Virus record (IMG/VR): IMGVR_UViG_3300042868_009486
Location: 1-64,000 of that record
DNA from: a virus
DNA length: 64,000 nt
Strand: one strand, 5' to 3'
The position numbers and the translations under genes are program-made. The notes beneath the pieces were generated by a model. That model saw nothing but the letters and a program-made list of their open reading frames with translations, searched no databases and had not been told where the DNA came from. How positions within the stretch are numbered: the stretch's first letter is position 1; each line of letters begins with the position of its first letter. This document shows, piece after piece, positions 46,768 through 55,327 of this stretch.

Positions 46768-48031
46768 CTGATTTACTCCTTTTTTTTCTGTGAAATGTAA
46801 TAACAAATCGGTGAACCTCATTCTGAATTGTTGCAAGTAAGTTAAAAAACTTTTTATTTTCAAATTTTACACTATTTCCATCAGTAAAATGTATAATATC
46901 TGACCTGTGCTGTGAGTTTTTAGATATAGATAGTAAATCTATACGATTAGATAGTGAAAGTTCGTCAAATACTCTCTTTGCTATACCTAATTGACCTTTA
47001 CCACCGTCGATGATCACTAAATCTGGTAATTTTGACCGTTCTTTAAGTAATCTTGTAAACCTTCTTCGTAAAACCTCATCAAATGAAGCATAATCATCAG
47101 GACCAACAACGGTTTTAATGTTGAATTTACGGTATTCTGATGTGTTTTTCTTACCATTTGTGTATCTAACAAGGGCAGACACCTGACAATCCCCATTAGT
47201 GTGGGAGTTATCGTACATTTCTATGTCAATTGGGGTGTTTTGTAGACCAAAAGTAGTCTTAAACTCATCAGCAATCACCAAATAACCACCAATTCTTGCA
47301 GATTCTACACATTTTTCGTACTTATCAAGGGCATTTAGTCTAAATTTAATAGTATTTGCCTTCTCAAACTCCATAATTTTACTAAATGCGTTCATTTTAC
47401 GAATTAATTTACCTCGCAATTGGTCAAAATTGTATAAAACCACCTGTTTTAGTTCAGATATTACCTCACGATAGATAAATTTATTAATATTTGATACACA
47501 TGGTGCGTCACATCTACCCATATGGGACTCTAAACACACCTTAAACTTGTTATTTTCAATGTTTTCAGGTGTTAATTCATAAGAACATGAGCGTAAATTA
47601 AAGATATCGTGTAATAAATCATACATTTCATGACACATACTACTACTTGGAACCTCAATTAAAGGGTCTGAGTCCAAATTAGTATCATTTTTAACCTCTA
47701 AACGAGGAAAATCGTCATTTGTAAGGGTTAAATACCATTTTTTTGACCTATCATCCTTCAATTTGATGTTAAATTTAGGATTATGGGTCTTAATTAGATC
47801 ATTTTCTAAAATAAATGCGGAATTTTCGTCTAAAGTTGTCAAAAAATCCACATCTACAATGTTTTCTACCAATAATTGGGTCTTACTTGGGTGATTTTTG
47901 TTAGAAAAGTACGATTTTACCCTATTTGGGAGGTATTTTGCCTTACCTACATAGATAATTTGACCTTTTTTATCTTTAAAAAGGTAACAACCACTACTTT
48001 TTGGGATATTTTGGAGCTTTTCTACTAACAT
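46757..48031 (-). CDS. uvrC: UvrC-like excinuclease, C-terminally short
   Basis: 424 aa versus about 600 for bacterial UvrC. The N-terminal GIY-YIG domain is intact (GCYLF with Y16, IIYVGKA with Y27, R37, E76 in FILENDLIK). The C-terminal RNase H-like domain has EMYDNSHTNGD, VIIDGGKGQLG and NEVHRF, so both nuclease centres look complete. A Cys cluster with FxxCxExHMGRCDAPC lies between. The terminal helix-hairpin-helix pair is missing and the recognisable UVR helix is weak, so damage recognition or UvrB contact may differ. It would cut DNA on both sides of a lesion, or act without host UvrA. TATTTTTG lies just upstream on the minus strand (48044-48037). No tag. Confidence 0.85.
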   Translation of the reverse strand: MLVEKLQNIPKSSGCYLFKDKKGQIIYVGKAKYLPNRVKSYFSNKNHPSKTQLLVENIVDVDFLTTLDENSAFILENDLIKTHNPKFNIKLKDDRSKKWYLTLTNDDFPRLEVKNDTNLDSDPLIEVPSSSMCHEMYDLLHDIFNLRSCSYELTPENIENNKFKVCLESHMGRCDAPCVSNINKFIYREVISELKQVVLYNFDQLRGKLIRKMNAFSKIMEFEKANTIKFRLNALDKYEKCVESARIGGYLVIADEFKTTFGLQNTPIDIEMYDNSHTNGDCQVSALVRYTNGKKNTSEYRKFNIKTVVGPDDYASFDEVLRRRFTRLLKERSKLPDLVIIDGGKGQLGIAKRVFDELSLSNRIDLLSISKNSQHRSDIIHFTDGNSVKFENKKFFNLLATIQNEVHRFVITFHRKKRSKSVIG

Positions 48032-48053
48032 TTACACAAAAATAAGGTTTTTT

Positions 48054-48086
48054 CGGTCAAAATACAACAAAATAACGGTCAAAATA
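48054..48086. promoter_or_regulatory. Direct repeat CGGTCAAAATA, 22-bp period
   Basis: Copies at 48054-48064 and 48076-48086, on the same helix face, in the divergent space between the uvrC-like and 48100 genes. Possible operator. Confidence 0.45.
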
Positions 48087-48099
48087 GGTATTTATTAGT

Positions 48100-48651
48100 A
48101 TGAAAATCGTAATTACAGAGTCACAATACCGTTTTTTGGTCGAAAATACCCAAGAAATAGACAAAATTCTAGATAAAATGGGTAAAATTGGGTATGAAAA
48201 CCTTGAAAATGAGGAAAAAATGACCCTAAATGCCTATTCTGAGTGGTTAAATAGTGGAAAAAAGGGTGAATTTACCCCCCAAAATGACCAAAAACAGACT
48301 GATTTTGAGGGTAAAATGGGTGAAAAATGGACCAGAACGCTACAAGATGGTAGTGAATTTACCTTCCAATTTGACTATGAAGAAATAGAAAATGATGTAG
48401 AATTGTATTTTGGAGTAGTGACTTGGAATAACACTCAGTGGGTTGGGTGTATTGTTGCAGAAAAAGACGGATCTTTAGCTATGTTAGACTTCGTAGAGGA
48501 TGACGGTGAATTTGAAACATACGATAATGTACAAATATCGTCTAAATTTGAACAAAAACAACATAGATATTTACAGAACGAACTTGGTAAATTACAAAAT
48601 GAGGTTGATTATTATGTTGAGGAAGTGATTATTCCTGAGTTAATGGATTAA
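48100..48651 (+). CDS. Tagged protein of unknown function
   Basis: 183 aa. Tag MKIVITESQYRFLVEN, late-type box 48089-48095 four nt upstream. A charged linker (residues 40-75) is followed by a beta-rich domain (EFTFQFDYEEIENDVELYF, TQWVGCIVAEKDGSLAM) and a helical C-terminus. The 3' end overlaps the convergent PAP2-like gene by 12 nt. Confidence 0.65.
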   Translation: MKIVITESQYRFLVENTQEIDKILDKMGKIGYENLENEEKMTLNAYSEWLNSGKKGEFTPQNDQKQTDFEGKMGEKWTRTLQDGSEFTFQFDYEEIENDVELYFGVVTWNNTQWVGCIVAEKDGSLAMLDFVEDDGEFETYDNVQISSKFEQKQHRYLQNELGKLQNEVDYYVEEVIIPELMD

Positions 48652-49251
48652 ATCGTTGCTTTTCAAATAATCAAACATAGATTTTGCTAACTTTTCACCA
48701 AATCTAATATCAGAAGGATAATGTGCCTTTGCCATTTGTCGTGAATTTGTTATATCTTTACATATCTTATTAAAATCCTTTTTATAGTCAGGATACAATT
48801 CACATAAAACCATACATAAAAGATTAGAGGTGGTGGAGTGACCTGATGGGTAGGCAAACCCTTCCATCGAATCTAACATTGTGTCTGTTAAGGATGGGTC
48901 TAATCTAAACGGTCTTGGTCTTTTGTAGTGTGATTTTAAATCTAAAACAATATGATATAAATCATCATATACCTTTTTGAGGTATTTTTTGTTGTATTTG
49001 ATTTTTTTTTCTTCTAAAAACTCCATAAAGTTTCCTAACATGTCGTCTTTTTCTTGAATAAATAATTTATCTAAGTTGATAGATCTTAAATATTCTATTT
49101 CTTTTTTGGTTTGATCACTAGAATCTGAAGGTGGTGGAACATCTTTAAATGATGAATAATCAAACTTATAAAACAAATTGTTTTTGTCCATTTTGGTTTC
49201 GTTTAAGTTCATTAAGTTCTTAATTTTTAAAATTTCTTCATATAGTAGCAT
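48640..49251 (-). CDS. Tagged PAP2-family phosphatase
   Basis: 203 aa from ATG 49251 (minus), four nt after a minus-strand late-type box (49262-49256). Tag MLLYEEILKIKNLMNLNE. All three PAP2/acid-phosphatase motifs are present: K-x6-RP (KSHYKRPRPF, R111-P112), PSGH (135-138) and SRxxxxxHxxxD (S170-R171, H177, D181). It has no membrane spans, so it resembles the soluble class A acid phosphatases rather than lipid phosphatases. Substrate unknown. A packaged phosphatase might dephosphorylate host nucleotides or cell-envelope lipids. Confidence 0.75.
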   Translation of the reverse strand: MLLYEEILKIKNLMNLNETKMDKNNLFYKFDYSSFKDVPPPSDSSDQTKKEIEYLRSINLDKLFIQEKDDMLGNFMEFLEEKKIKYNKKYLKKVYDDLYHIVLDLKSHYKRPRPFRLDPSLTDTMLDSMEGFAYPSGHSTTSNLLCMVLCELYPDYKKDFNKICKDITNSRQMAKAHYPSDIRFGEKLAKSMFDYLKSNDLIH

Positions 49252-49255
49252 ATTT

Positions 49256-49316
49256 ATAAATATAATACTAGGCAGCAAGCTTGCTACTAGCTTTAAATAA
49301 ACTAGCACTAGACTAG
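49256..49316. promoter_or_regulatory. Divergent intergenic region with palindrome and CTAG cluster
   Basis: Besides the minus-strand box it contains the perfect palindrome AGCAAGCTTGCT (49274-49285) and five CTAG tetramers (49268, 49287, 49302, 49308, 49313), both conspicuous in this A+T-rich sequence. No plus-strand TATTTAT precedes 49319. Confidence 0.45.
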
Positions 49317-49318
49317 AT

Positions 49319-49780
49319 ATGATTACTAAAAAAGATTTATTAAATAGAAATTACAAATCATTTTCTTTTTTGAATGAAGAAGAGGAAGATAAAAAAGATG
49401 AAAAAGAAACTAACAATTGGGACTTTGCAGAAATGATGTCTATTCTTTTACACTCACAAACTCAAGCCCATACATTACATCTCCAAACTGAATCCTATTC
49501 AGAACATAAAGCACTTCAAAATTATTATGAAGGTATTGATGGGATAGTTGACGGTTTAGTTGAATCTTTTCAAGGTAAATACGGTATTATTAAAGGATAT
49601 AAAAGTATGAACCTACAAGAATGGAAAAGTACTGAAGACACTGTAAAATACATGAAAGGTTTATGTGAAAAAGTTATAGAATTAAGAGATTGTTGTGAAG
49701 ATTCTTATATTCAAAATCAAATTGATACTGTTTGTGAATTAATTAATTCTACACTTTATAAATTAAGATTTTTAAAATAA
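49319..49780 (+). CDS. DUF5856-like, ferritin-like helical protein
   Basis: 153 aa. The leader MITKKDLLNRNYKSFSFLN, EEEE is a diverged tag (FLNEE). The body LLHSQTQAHTLHLQTESYS then EHKALQNYYEGIDGIVDGL and VESFQGKYGIIKGY is a helix bundle with E/H residues spaced as in Dps/ferritin-like proteins and matches, from memory, the phage family DUF5856. It could bind iron or DNA. Neither is proven for the family. Confidence 0.65.
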   Translation: MITKKDLLNRNYKSFSFLNEEEEDKKDEKETNNWDFAEMMSILLHSQTQAHTLHLQTESYSEHKALQNYYEGIDGIVDGLVESFQGKYGIIKGYKSMNLQEWKSTEDTVKYMKGLCEKVIELRDCCEDSYIQNQIDTVCELINSTLYKLRFLK

Positions 49781-49801
49781 AAGGCGTATCATCTGAGCAG
49801 G

Positions 49802-49832
49802 AAAACCGTGACGAAAGTTACGGTTTTTTTAT
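49802..49832. terminator. Bidirectional terminator
   Basis: AAAACCGTGAC (49802-49812) / GTTACGGTTTT (49817-49827), GAAA loop, T run. Lies between convergent genes. Confidence 0.9.
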
Positions 49833-50414
49833 TTATGGTTCTTGAGATACTTGGGACATCCTACCAAACCCTTTGAATACCCTTCCATAATAACCACTTA
49901 AGACATTTTTTTGAATATTTACACCCTTATCTGTTGAAGAGTGTATCATATCTATAGTTCCATCTTCATTTACTGCGTGAACAATACCAATATGATCAAT
50001 ATCACTACTTTCTGTATTTGCATCAAAAAATATCATATCACCTACTTGTGCATTTTCTTTATCTATTTTCTCAGCACTATTAAAAAATGATTGTGCGGTA
50101 CCTCTCGGTATTGAAACCCCAGCATCATTATATGCCCATGTTACTAATCCACTACAATCAAACCCATCACTTTCACTTTCAGATCCCCACACATAAGGTT
50201 TACCAATTTGAGATTCTGCCGATGCAATAATTTTTGAACCTACTTCTGAAGTATATACATCTTTTGGTTTTCTTGTCTTAACACTTGACGAGTCTGAAAA
50301 ATCCAAAGACCCAATAGTTTGACCAACAGAGATTCCGCTCTCAGGATCGATCATCGATCCGAACTTACCACCTTGTTCGTAAATGTTTTCTTTGAGTATT
50401 TTTAATAATTTCAT
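49833..50414 (-). CDS. Tagged NlpC/P60 peptidoglycan peptidase
   Basis: 193 aa. Leader MKLLKILKENIYEQGG (tag, cut near YEQ|G). The NlpC/P60 domain covers residues 60-180: DCSG with catalytic Cys87, HIGIV with His141 and a third polar residue around H158 (DMIHSS), preceded by GKPYVWGSE. It cleaves stem peptides (gamma-D-Glu-meso-Dap type). No signal peptide; the tag suggests a virion tail or capsid enzyme. Minus-strand late-type box 50435-50429. Confidence 0.85.
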   Translation of the reverse strand: MKLLKILKENIYEQGGKFGSMIDPESGISVGQTIGSLDFSDSSSVKTRKPKDVYTSEVGSKIIASAESQIGKPYVWGSESESDGFDCSGLVTWAYNDAGVSIPRGTAQSFFNSAEKIDKENAQVGDMIFFDANTESSDIDHIGIVHAVNEDGTIDMIHSSTDKGVNIQKNVLSGYYGRVFKGFGRMSQVSQEP

Positions 50415-50520
50415 TTAGATATATTTTAATAAATATCATTTAATAACTAAATACCCATATTTGATAATCTAATTTGACTAAATGAAGTATTAGGTTTAGT
50501 ATTTCATATTTATTAATTAT

Positions 50521-52755
50521 ATGAAACATCTAATACTTTTATTCTTATTCCCCCTTTTTGCGTATTCGCAATTCTGTCCGGCATTAGGACCTGACCAAAT
50601 TCTTCCGTGTGGAGTTGGATCCACAACCTTAACTGCAGACCTTAGTCAGTGTGGTGTTGGTGGACCTACACCTAATCAAACAACAAACTATAGTGTTGCA
50701 CCAATCCCTTATGTGAATCAAACTAACACAGGTAATCAGTTATTCATGACTGATGACTCACAACAAGGTCCTTTTAACATTGGGTTTACCTTTTGTTTCT
50801 TTGGTCAGACTTATACTCAGTTTTGGGTGGGGTCAAATGGGTGGATTTCCTTCTCACCAGCACAACCAATAACCTTCACAACACAAACTATACCAACAGG
50901 TAATATAAATGTCCCTAAAAACTGTATTATGGGACCATGGCAAGACTGGCATCCTGGTATTGGTGGTCAGATCAGATACCAAACAACAGGAGTTGCTCCT
51001 TGTAGAAAGTTAATTGTGTCTTGGACTAACATGCCTATGTTCTCTTGCACTAATAACTTTGGAACATTCCATATTGTGATAAACGAATCAACAAATTATA
51101 TTGATAGTTACATTCAAAACAAACCTGCTTGTCTACAATGGCAGAATGGAACAGCAACACAAGGTATTCATAATCAATTAGGTACTATTGGAATTGCCGT
51201 TCCTGGTAGAAACTCATCTGTATGGACAGCAGTTAATGATGCTTACCGATGGACACCAACAGGACCGGTAGTTTTGCCAACTTTAACTTGGTACCAAGTC
51301 GGTAACCCAAATCCTATTGGTACAGGACCAACAATAACCGTTACCCCACCTGCTGCAGGTGCGAATTATACCTGTCAGTTTGTATACCCAACCTGTAATG
51401 CAGGATGGAACACTTGTAATGCGGGTCAAGGCAGTAATTTAGGACCTGACACAGTATTTGTTTTACCTGGTCCACCAAACCTACCTCAACCAATAATTAA
51501 TTTCGGTAACCCAACTTGTTTTCAAAGTTGCGATGGTTTTATTGATATTATTGCACAAGGTGGTAACGGAGTTCAAACAATTTCGTGGAACGGTCAATTA
51601 CCAAATAATTTTATAAATTTAAGTTTATGTGCCGGCACATATCCATTTACTATTACGGACGCACTTGGTTGTAGTGTTACGGGTGTCGTAAACTTAGTTG
51701 ACCCACCACAAGTAACTTTAACACCGATAGTTGGGTCAGACACTCTATGTTATAATTCGACAAACAATATTTTTAATGTTGGTAGTGTGTTTCCTAATTT
51801 GACATATAACTGGTCAACCAATTTAGGTAATATAACATCAGGTCAAGGAACACAACAAATTAATTTAGATGTAAGTGGTGAAAACAGTGGATTCTATAAT
51901 AATGTGTTATCTGTTTATGGAATTAACCAATTTGGGTGTATGAGTAACCCTGTAAACTTTTCGTTAGTTAATTTCAATTTATTACCCCAAGTTGCACAAA
52001 TCGGACCTTTTTGTGAATACGATGGGTGTACACCTCTTACTGCTGTCCCGGCTGGAGGAACATTTAGTGGTAATAATGTATGGTTGAATGATTATTGTCC
52101 CAACAATGGTTTTATTGGGGTTGATGGTGTAAGTTATTTTGTAACACAATCTGGTTGTTGGTTTGATACCACAATATCAGTAAATGTATTCCCAAGACCG
52201 ACCGTAATTCCTGTAATCGATGGGAGGGTTGGTGTTAATTATGAATATCACGAAATATGTGATGGGGACACAATACAAGATTTATATGAAGCACAATCAC
52301 CATTCGTTGGTTATAATGAATGGTATGTGTTTGGTGATACACTACAAGGACCCACAATTAGTTTAACTTGGGATCAAGAAGGTATATTTCAATTTGATGT
52401 TGTGAGATGGAGTAATGGTTGTATTTCTAATCCTGAAACGATTACCGTAGCTCTAAGTCTATGTCCGCAAGAATTGATTTATATACCTAATACATTTACT
52501 CCTGATGGTAATGAACATAATCAGTATTTTTTACCGGTAATAACTTCAGGTGTTGATTTATATCAGTATCGCATGACTATCTACAATCGTTGGGGAGAAG
52601 TGATATGGGAAAGTATGGATTCTAAAGTTGGTTGGGATGGTACATACAATAATGTTATATGTCCTGACGGTTCTTATACTTGGATTTTACAGTTTGGTGT
52701 GTCAAACACTGATGAGGTTAAAGAATATCACGGAAATTTAACAATAATAAGGTAG
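50521..52755 (+). CDS. Large exported protein with T9SS type B (CHU_C) domain
   Basis: 744 aa. Signal peptide MKHLILLFLFPLFAYSQ. Cys-rich beta-sandwich passenger (NIGFTFCFFGQTYTQFWVG, SNGWISFSP), several Ig-like or SprB-like repeats (CDGFIDIIAQGGNGVQTIS) and a C-terminal gliding-motility-type sorting domain (IPNTFTPDGNEHNQYFLPV ... YNRWGEVIWES ... GWDGTYN ... PDGSYTW), TIGR04131. Such proteins are exported through T9SS and attached to the surface. Unlike the 15566 gene it follows a late-type box (50507-50513), so the phage appears to control it. Possible role: adhesion or shielding of infected cells. Confidence 0.85.
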   Translation: MKHLILLFLFPLFAYSQFCPALGPDQILPCGVGSTTLTADLSQCGVGGPTPNQTTNYSVAPIPYVNQTNTGNQLFMTDDSQQGPFNIGFTFCFFGQTYTQFWVGSNGWISFSPAQPITFTTQTIPTGNINVPKNCIMGPWQDWHPGIGGQIRYQTTGVAPCRKLIVSWTNMPMFSCTNNFGTFHIVINESTNYIDSYIQNKPACLQWQNGTATQGIHNQLGTIGIAVPGRNSSVWTAVNDAYRWTPTGPVVLPTLTWYQVGNPNPIGTGPTITVTPPAAGANYTCQFVYPTCNAGWNTCNAGQGSNLGPDTVFVLPGPPNLPQPIINFGNPTCFQSCDGFIDIIAQGGNGVQTISWNGQLPNNFINLSLCAGTYPFTITDALGCSVTGVVNLVDPPQVTLTPIVGSDTLCYNSTNNIFNVGSVFPNLTYNWSTNLGNITSGQGTQQINLDVSGENSGFYNNVLSVYGINQFGCMSNPVNFSLVNFNLLPQVAQIGPFCEYDGCTPLTAVPAGGTFSGNNVWLNDYCPNNGFIGVDGVSYFVTQSGCWFDTTISVNVFPRPTVIPVIDGRVGVNYEYHEICDGDTIQDLYEAQSPFVGYNEWYVFGDTLQGPTISLTWDQEGIFQFDVVRWSNGCISNPETITVALSLCPQELIYIPNTFTPDGNEHNQYFLPVITSGVDLYQYRMTIYNRWGEVIWESMDSKVGWDGTYNNVICPDGSYTWILQFGVSNTDEVKEYHGNLTIIR

Positions 52756-52809
52756 ACTTACTTATATTTATTTTATGTGGAAACACATTAATTAATAAAA
52801 CTAAAAAAT

Positions 52810-53646
52810 ATGTTATTAAAGGTCGGATCTAAAGGAGAAGATGTAAAAAAATTACAGGTAAAACTTGGAGTCGAAGCAATAGGAACCTTCGGTCCAAAAA
52901 CTGAAGCGGCTGTGAAAGCTTGGCAAAAAGCAAACGGGTTAAAAGACGATGGTATTGTTGGAGATACAACATGGACAAAATTGTTCGGAGAACAATCGCC
53001 AAAAACAGAAGTCATTAAAGAAGATGTGGTTCTTCCAAAAGGGGGTCCATTAAATATTGAAAAGTTAAAAGGTCATATTCCTGATGCGGTTCTAACTCAA
53101 ATACCTGAGACGGCGGCTAAGTTTAATATTACAAATAATTTAAGGTTAGCACATTTCTTAGCTCAGTGTGGTCACGAATCGGGTAACTTTAAGGCGGTAA
53201 GTGAAAACTTAAATTATTCTGCGGATGGATTAAAGAAAATATTTGGTAAATATTTTCCAGGAAATTTGAACGAATCTTACGCTCGTAAACCTGAAAAAAT
53301 TGCAGCTCGTGTTTACGCATCAAGAATGGGTAATGGTGACGAAGCGTCAGGTGAAGGTTTCAAATTCAGAGGAAGAGGTTATATTCAATTGACAGGAAAG
53401 GCAAACTACACAAACTTTACAAAGTTTATTGGTGAGGATTGTGTTGCTAACCCTGACTTAGTAGCCACTAAATATCCATTAGCTTCCGCCGCGTTCTTTT
53501 TTGATTCAAATAAGTTATGGGCGATTTGTGATAAAGGTGCTGATGACGCTACCGTAACATCAGTTACTAAAAGAGTAAATGGTGGTACAATAGGTTTAGC
53601 CGATCGAATCAAACATTTCAAAGAGTATTACAACTTACTTAAATAA
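52810..53646 (+). CDS. Endolysin: peptidoglycan-binding domain plus GH19
   Basis: 278 aa. PG_binding_1 domain at residues 5-60 (GSKGEDVKKLQVKLG ... TFGPKTEAAVKAWQKANGL), then a GH19 chitinase/lysozyme-type domain at 85-278 with catalytic Glu123 in CGHESGNF and second acid Glu132 in VSENLNYS, plus the GFKFRGRGYIQLTGKANYT block. Hydrolyses peptidoglycan glycan strands. Untagged and without a signal, thus the best candidate for the lysis endolysin, released with a holin. Late-type box 52765-52771, 38 nt upstream. Confidence 0.9.
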   Translation: MLLKVGSKGEDVKKLQVKLGVEAIGTFGPKTEAAVKAWQKANGLKDDGIVGDTTWTKLFGEQSPKTEVIKEDVVLPKGGPLNIEKLKGHIPDAVLTQIPETAAKFNITNNLRLAHFLAQCGHESGNFKAVSENLNYSADGLKKIFGKYFPGNLNESYARKPEKIAARVYASRMGNGDEASGEGFKFRGRGYIQLTGKANYTNFTKFIGEDCVANPDLVATKYPLASAAFFFDSNKLWAICDKGADDATVTSVTKRVNGGTIGLADRIKHFKEYYNLLK

Positions 53647-53648
53647 AA

Positions 53649-53675
53649 AAAACCCAACTTCGGTTGGGTTTTTTA
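53649..53675. terminator. Bidirectional terminator with UUCG loop
   Basis: AACCCAAC (53651-53658) TTCG GTTGGGTT (53663-53670) with A and T tracts on both sides, between convergent genes. Confidence 0.92.
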
Positions 53676-55256
53676 TTATCTGTTTGGGTTATTTGCCTTT
53701 CTTTTTCTTTCAAACGCCTTATCTCTTTTTTTGTACATATTAGAGAGTCTTCGATCTGTTGTGTTTTGTGAAAGCCACTTACGACCACCGAATAATCCTT
53801 TTCTTAAGTACATTGATTTTTCTTTACTTCCTGGAATTAAAGAAAAATCTATATCAAAACCACCACCTTTGCGTCCTGTATATTTCAGTACGATAATTTT
53901 CTGTGTTATTTCACCTTTAAGTTGGTTCACTGATGCTCTAGTCCTTTGTTTTGTTTTTGTAACCGAAAAATCTATTAATATTTCAGAATATTGACCGGGA
54001 TTCGGAAATTCAGATGTTTTTGTTTCGTCTACTTTTCCACCTGTATTTGTGATACGAATTTCCGTCTCGATATCACTCGACCAATCAAAAGACTGTGATA
54101 ATTTAATTCCTGGTGTTTTTGCGATGTCAGTAAGAACCGCCTGAATTAACTTATTACCCCTTTCTTTCGCTAATTTAAAGTTTTTAATATTATTTCCTTT
54201 ACGATCTAAACTACCAATATCTTTGACTTTGGTGCCATTATTTTCATGAGTATAATCTAATATTTCATCTCTAACCCAAGTGTTACTTGCTGAAGACAAT
54301 ATTGATGCACTAGTCACATTAATTGTATATGTGCTATCACAGTTACCATCACCACATTCGATCATTTCTTTAACTGTAATTGCCGGATCACCATCACTAA
54401 ATGATACTGATGTTTTATAAACTATATCCAAAATTGTTTTCATCATGTTTGGGAGGAACATTTGGGGGTCAGAAGAACCAGCAACATACTTTCCAGGGAT
54501 TTTAGGAACAACAATTTCAAAACCACCAACGGTCGTGTATTTTTCGTCAGGTGACAGTTCCTTAATAGTTAATGGTTTAGATGCTCTCGCAAATAATGAT
54601 GATAGTATAGGTTTATTAATTACATTTGATGAGACATCACCCTCTTTTTTATCGTAATAAAAATATGAACCTTGTTTTGATAATATAGTACCTTCTTTAG
54701 AATTCGCCTCATTAAGGTTAAAGACTTCTTGATTCATTACTTGATTAAGACCCTCTAATGTTGATAAATCGCCTTTCGATGTCACACTTAACTTAACTAC
54801 CCCAACATCTTCGGGTTCTATAACAGAAAAGGACCATCTTTGTGATTTTTTAAAAAACTTTCTTAGTTTTTTTACACTTTCTTTATCTTCCTTATTAACT
54901 TTCTGTCCGTTGATAACCGCTTCTATTGCATTATAAAAACCTTCTGCAAACATATTTTTAGTTTCTGCTGGTAGTTTTTGATAATCCCCATCTTGTATTT
55001 CTGCAGACATTTTAGAATATACATCACCTGCGGTCGTCAGTTCTTTATCTAGTTCTTTATCGTATTCAAAACCTAAACCAATTTTAGTTGGACTTCTTTG
55101 AATTCCTCTCATGTTGAATTCGTTACCAAAAAGATCTGCACCTATATTAAAACCTCTTCTCTCTGTTTCTTGTTCATTAATTACTTTACTTGGGTCGTAA
55201 TTTGTCATAAAAGAAAACCTTTTGATTTCTTCTAATATTTTTTTTTCATTTTCCAT
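53676..55256 (-). CDS. Large tagged protein, probably virion
   Basis: 526 aa. The leader MENEKKILEEIKRFSFMTN, YDPSKVINEQ ends in INE|Q (residue 29). The body has a helical N-terminal third, a central Ser/Gly-rich beta part (VGGFEIVVPKIPGKYVAGS) and a very basic C-terminus (KKRDKAFERKRKANNPNR). Residues ~320-450 (NVTSASILSSASNTWVRDE, KERGNKLIQAVLTDI) could be an OmpA-like or peptidoglycan-contact fold, but I cannot assign it. Minus-strand late-type box 55278-55272. Confidence 0.6.
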   Translation of the reverse strand: MENEKKILEEIKRFSFMTNYDPSKVINEQETERRGFNIGADLFGNEFNMRGIQRSPTKIGLGFEYDKELDKELTTAGDVYSKMSAEIQDGDYQKLPAETKNMFAEGFYNAIEAVINGQKVNKEDKESVKKLRKFFKKSQRWSFSVIEPEDVGVVKLSVTSKGDLSTLEGLNQVMNQEVFNLNEANSKEGTILSKQGSYFYYDKKEGDVSSNVINKPILSSLFARASKPLTIKELSPDEKYTTVGGFEIVVPKIPGKYVAGSSDPQMFLPNMMKTILDIVYKTSVSFSDGDPAITVKEMIECGDGNCDSTYTINVTSASILSSASNTWVRDEILDYTHENNGTKVKDIGSLDRKGNNIKNFKLAKERGNKLIQAVLTDIAKTPGIKLSQSFDWSSDIETEIRITNTGGKVDETKTSEFPNPGQYSEILIDFSVTKTKQRTRASVNQLKGEITQKIIVLKYTGRKGGGFDIDFSLIPGSKEKSMYLRKGLFGGRKWLSQNTTDRRLSNMYKKRDKAFERKRKANNPNR

Positions 55257-55300
55257 TTAAAATATTTTAAAATAAATATCTTTAAAAATAAAAAAATGTA

Positions 55301-55321
55301 TATATTTGTGGTATAAACCAC
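55301..55321 (+). promoter_or_regulatory. Host-type -7 element and 5' hairpin
   Basis: TATATTTG 55301-55308, followed by GTGGT ATAA ACCAC (55308-55321), a small hairpin in the short leader of the CAP-domain gene. Confidence 0.5.
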
Positions 55322-55327
55322 CTCCAC

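Noticed and set aside
49252-49308. Upstream extension of the PAP2-like gene
   Set aside because: It would place the start inside the promoter region and bury the tag, which begins exactly four nt after the late-type box when ATG 49251 is used.
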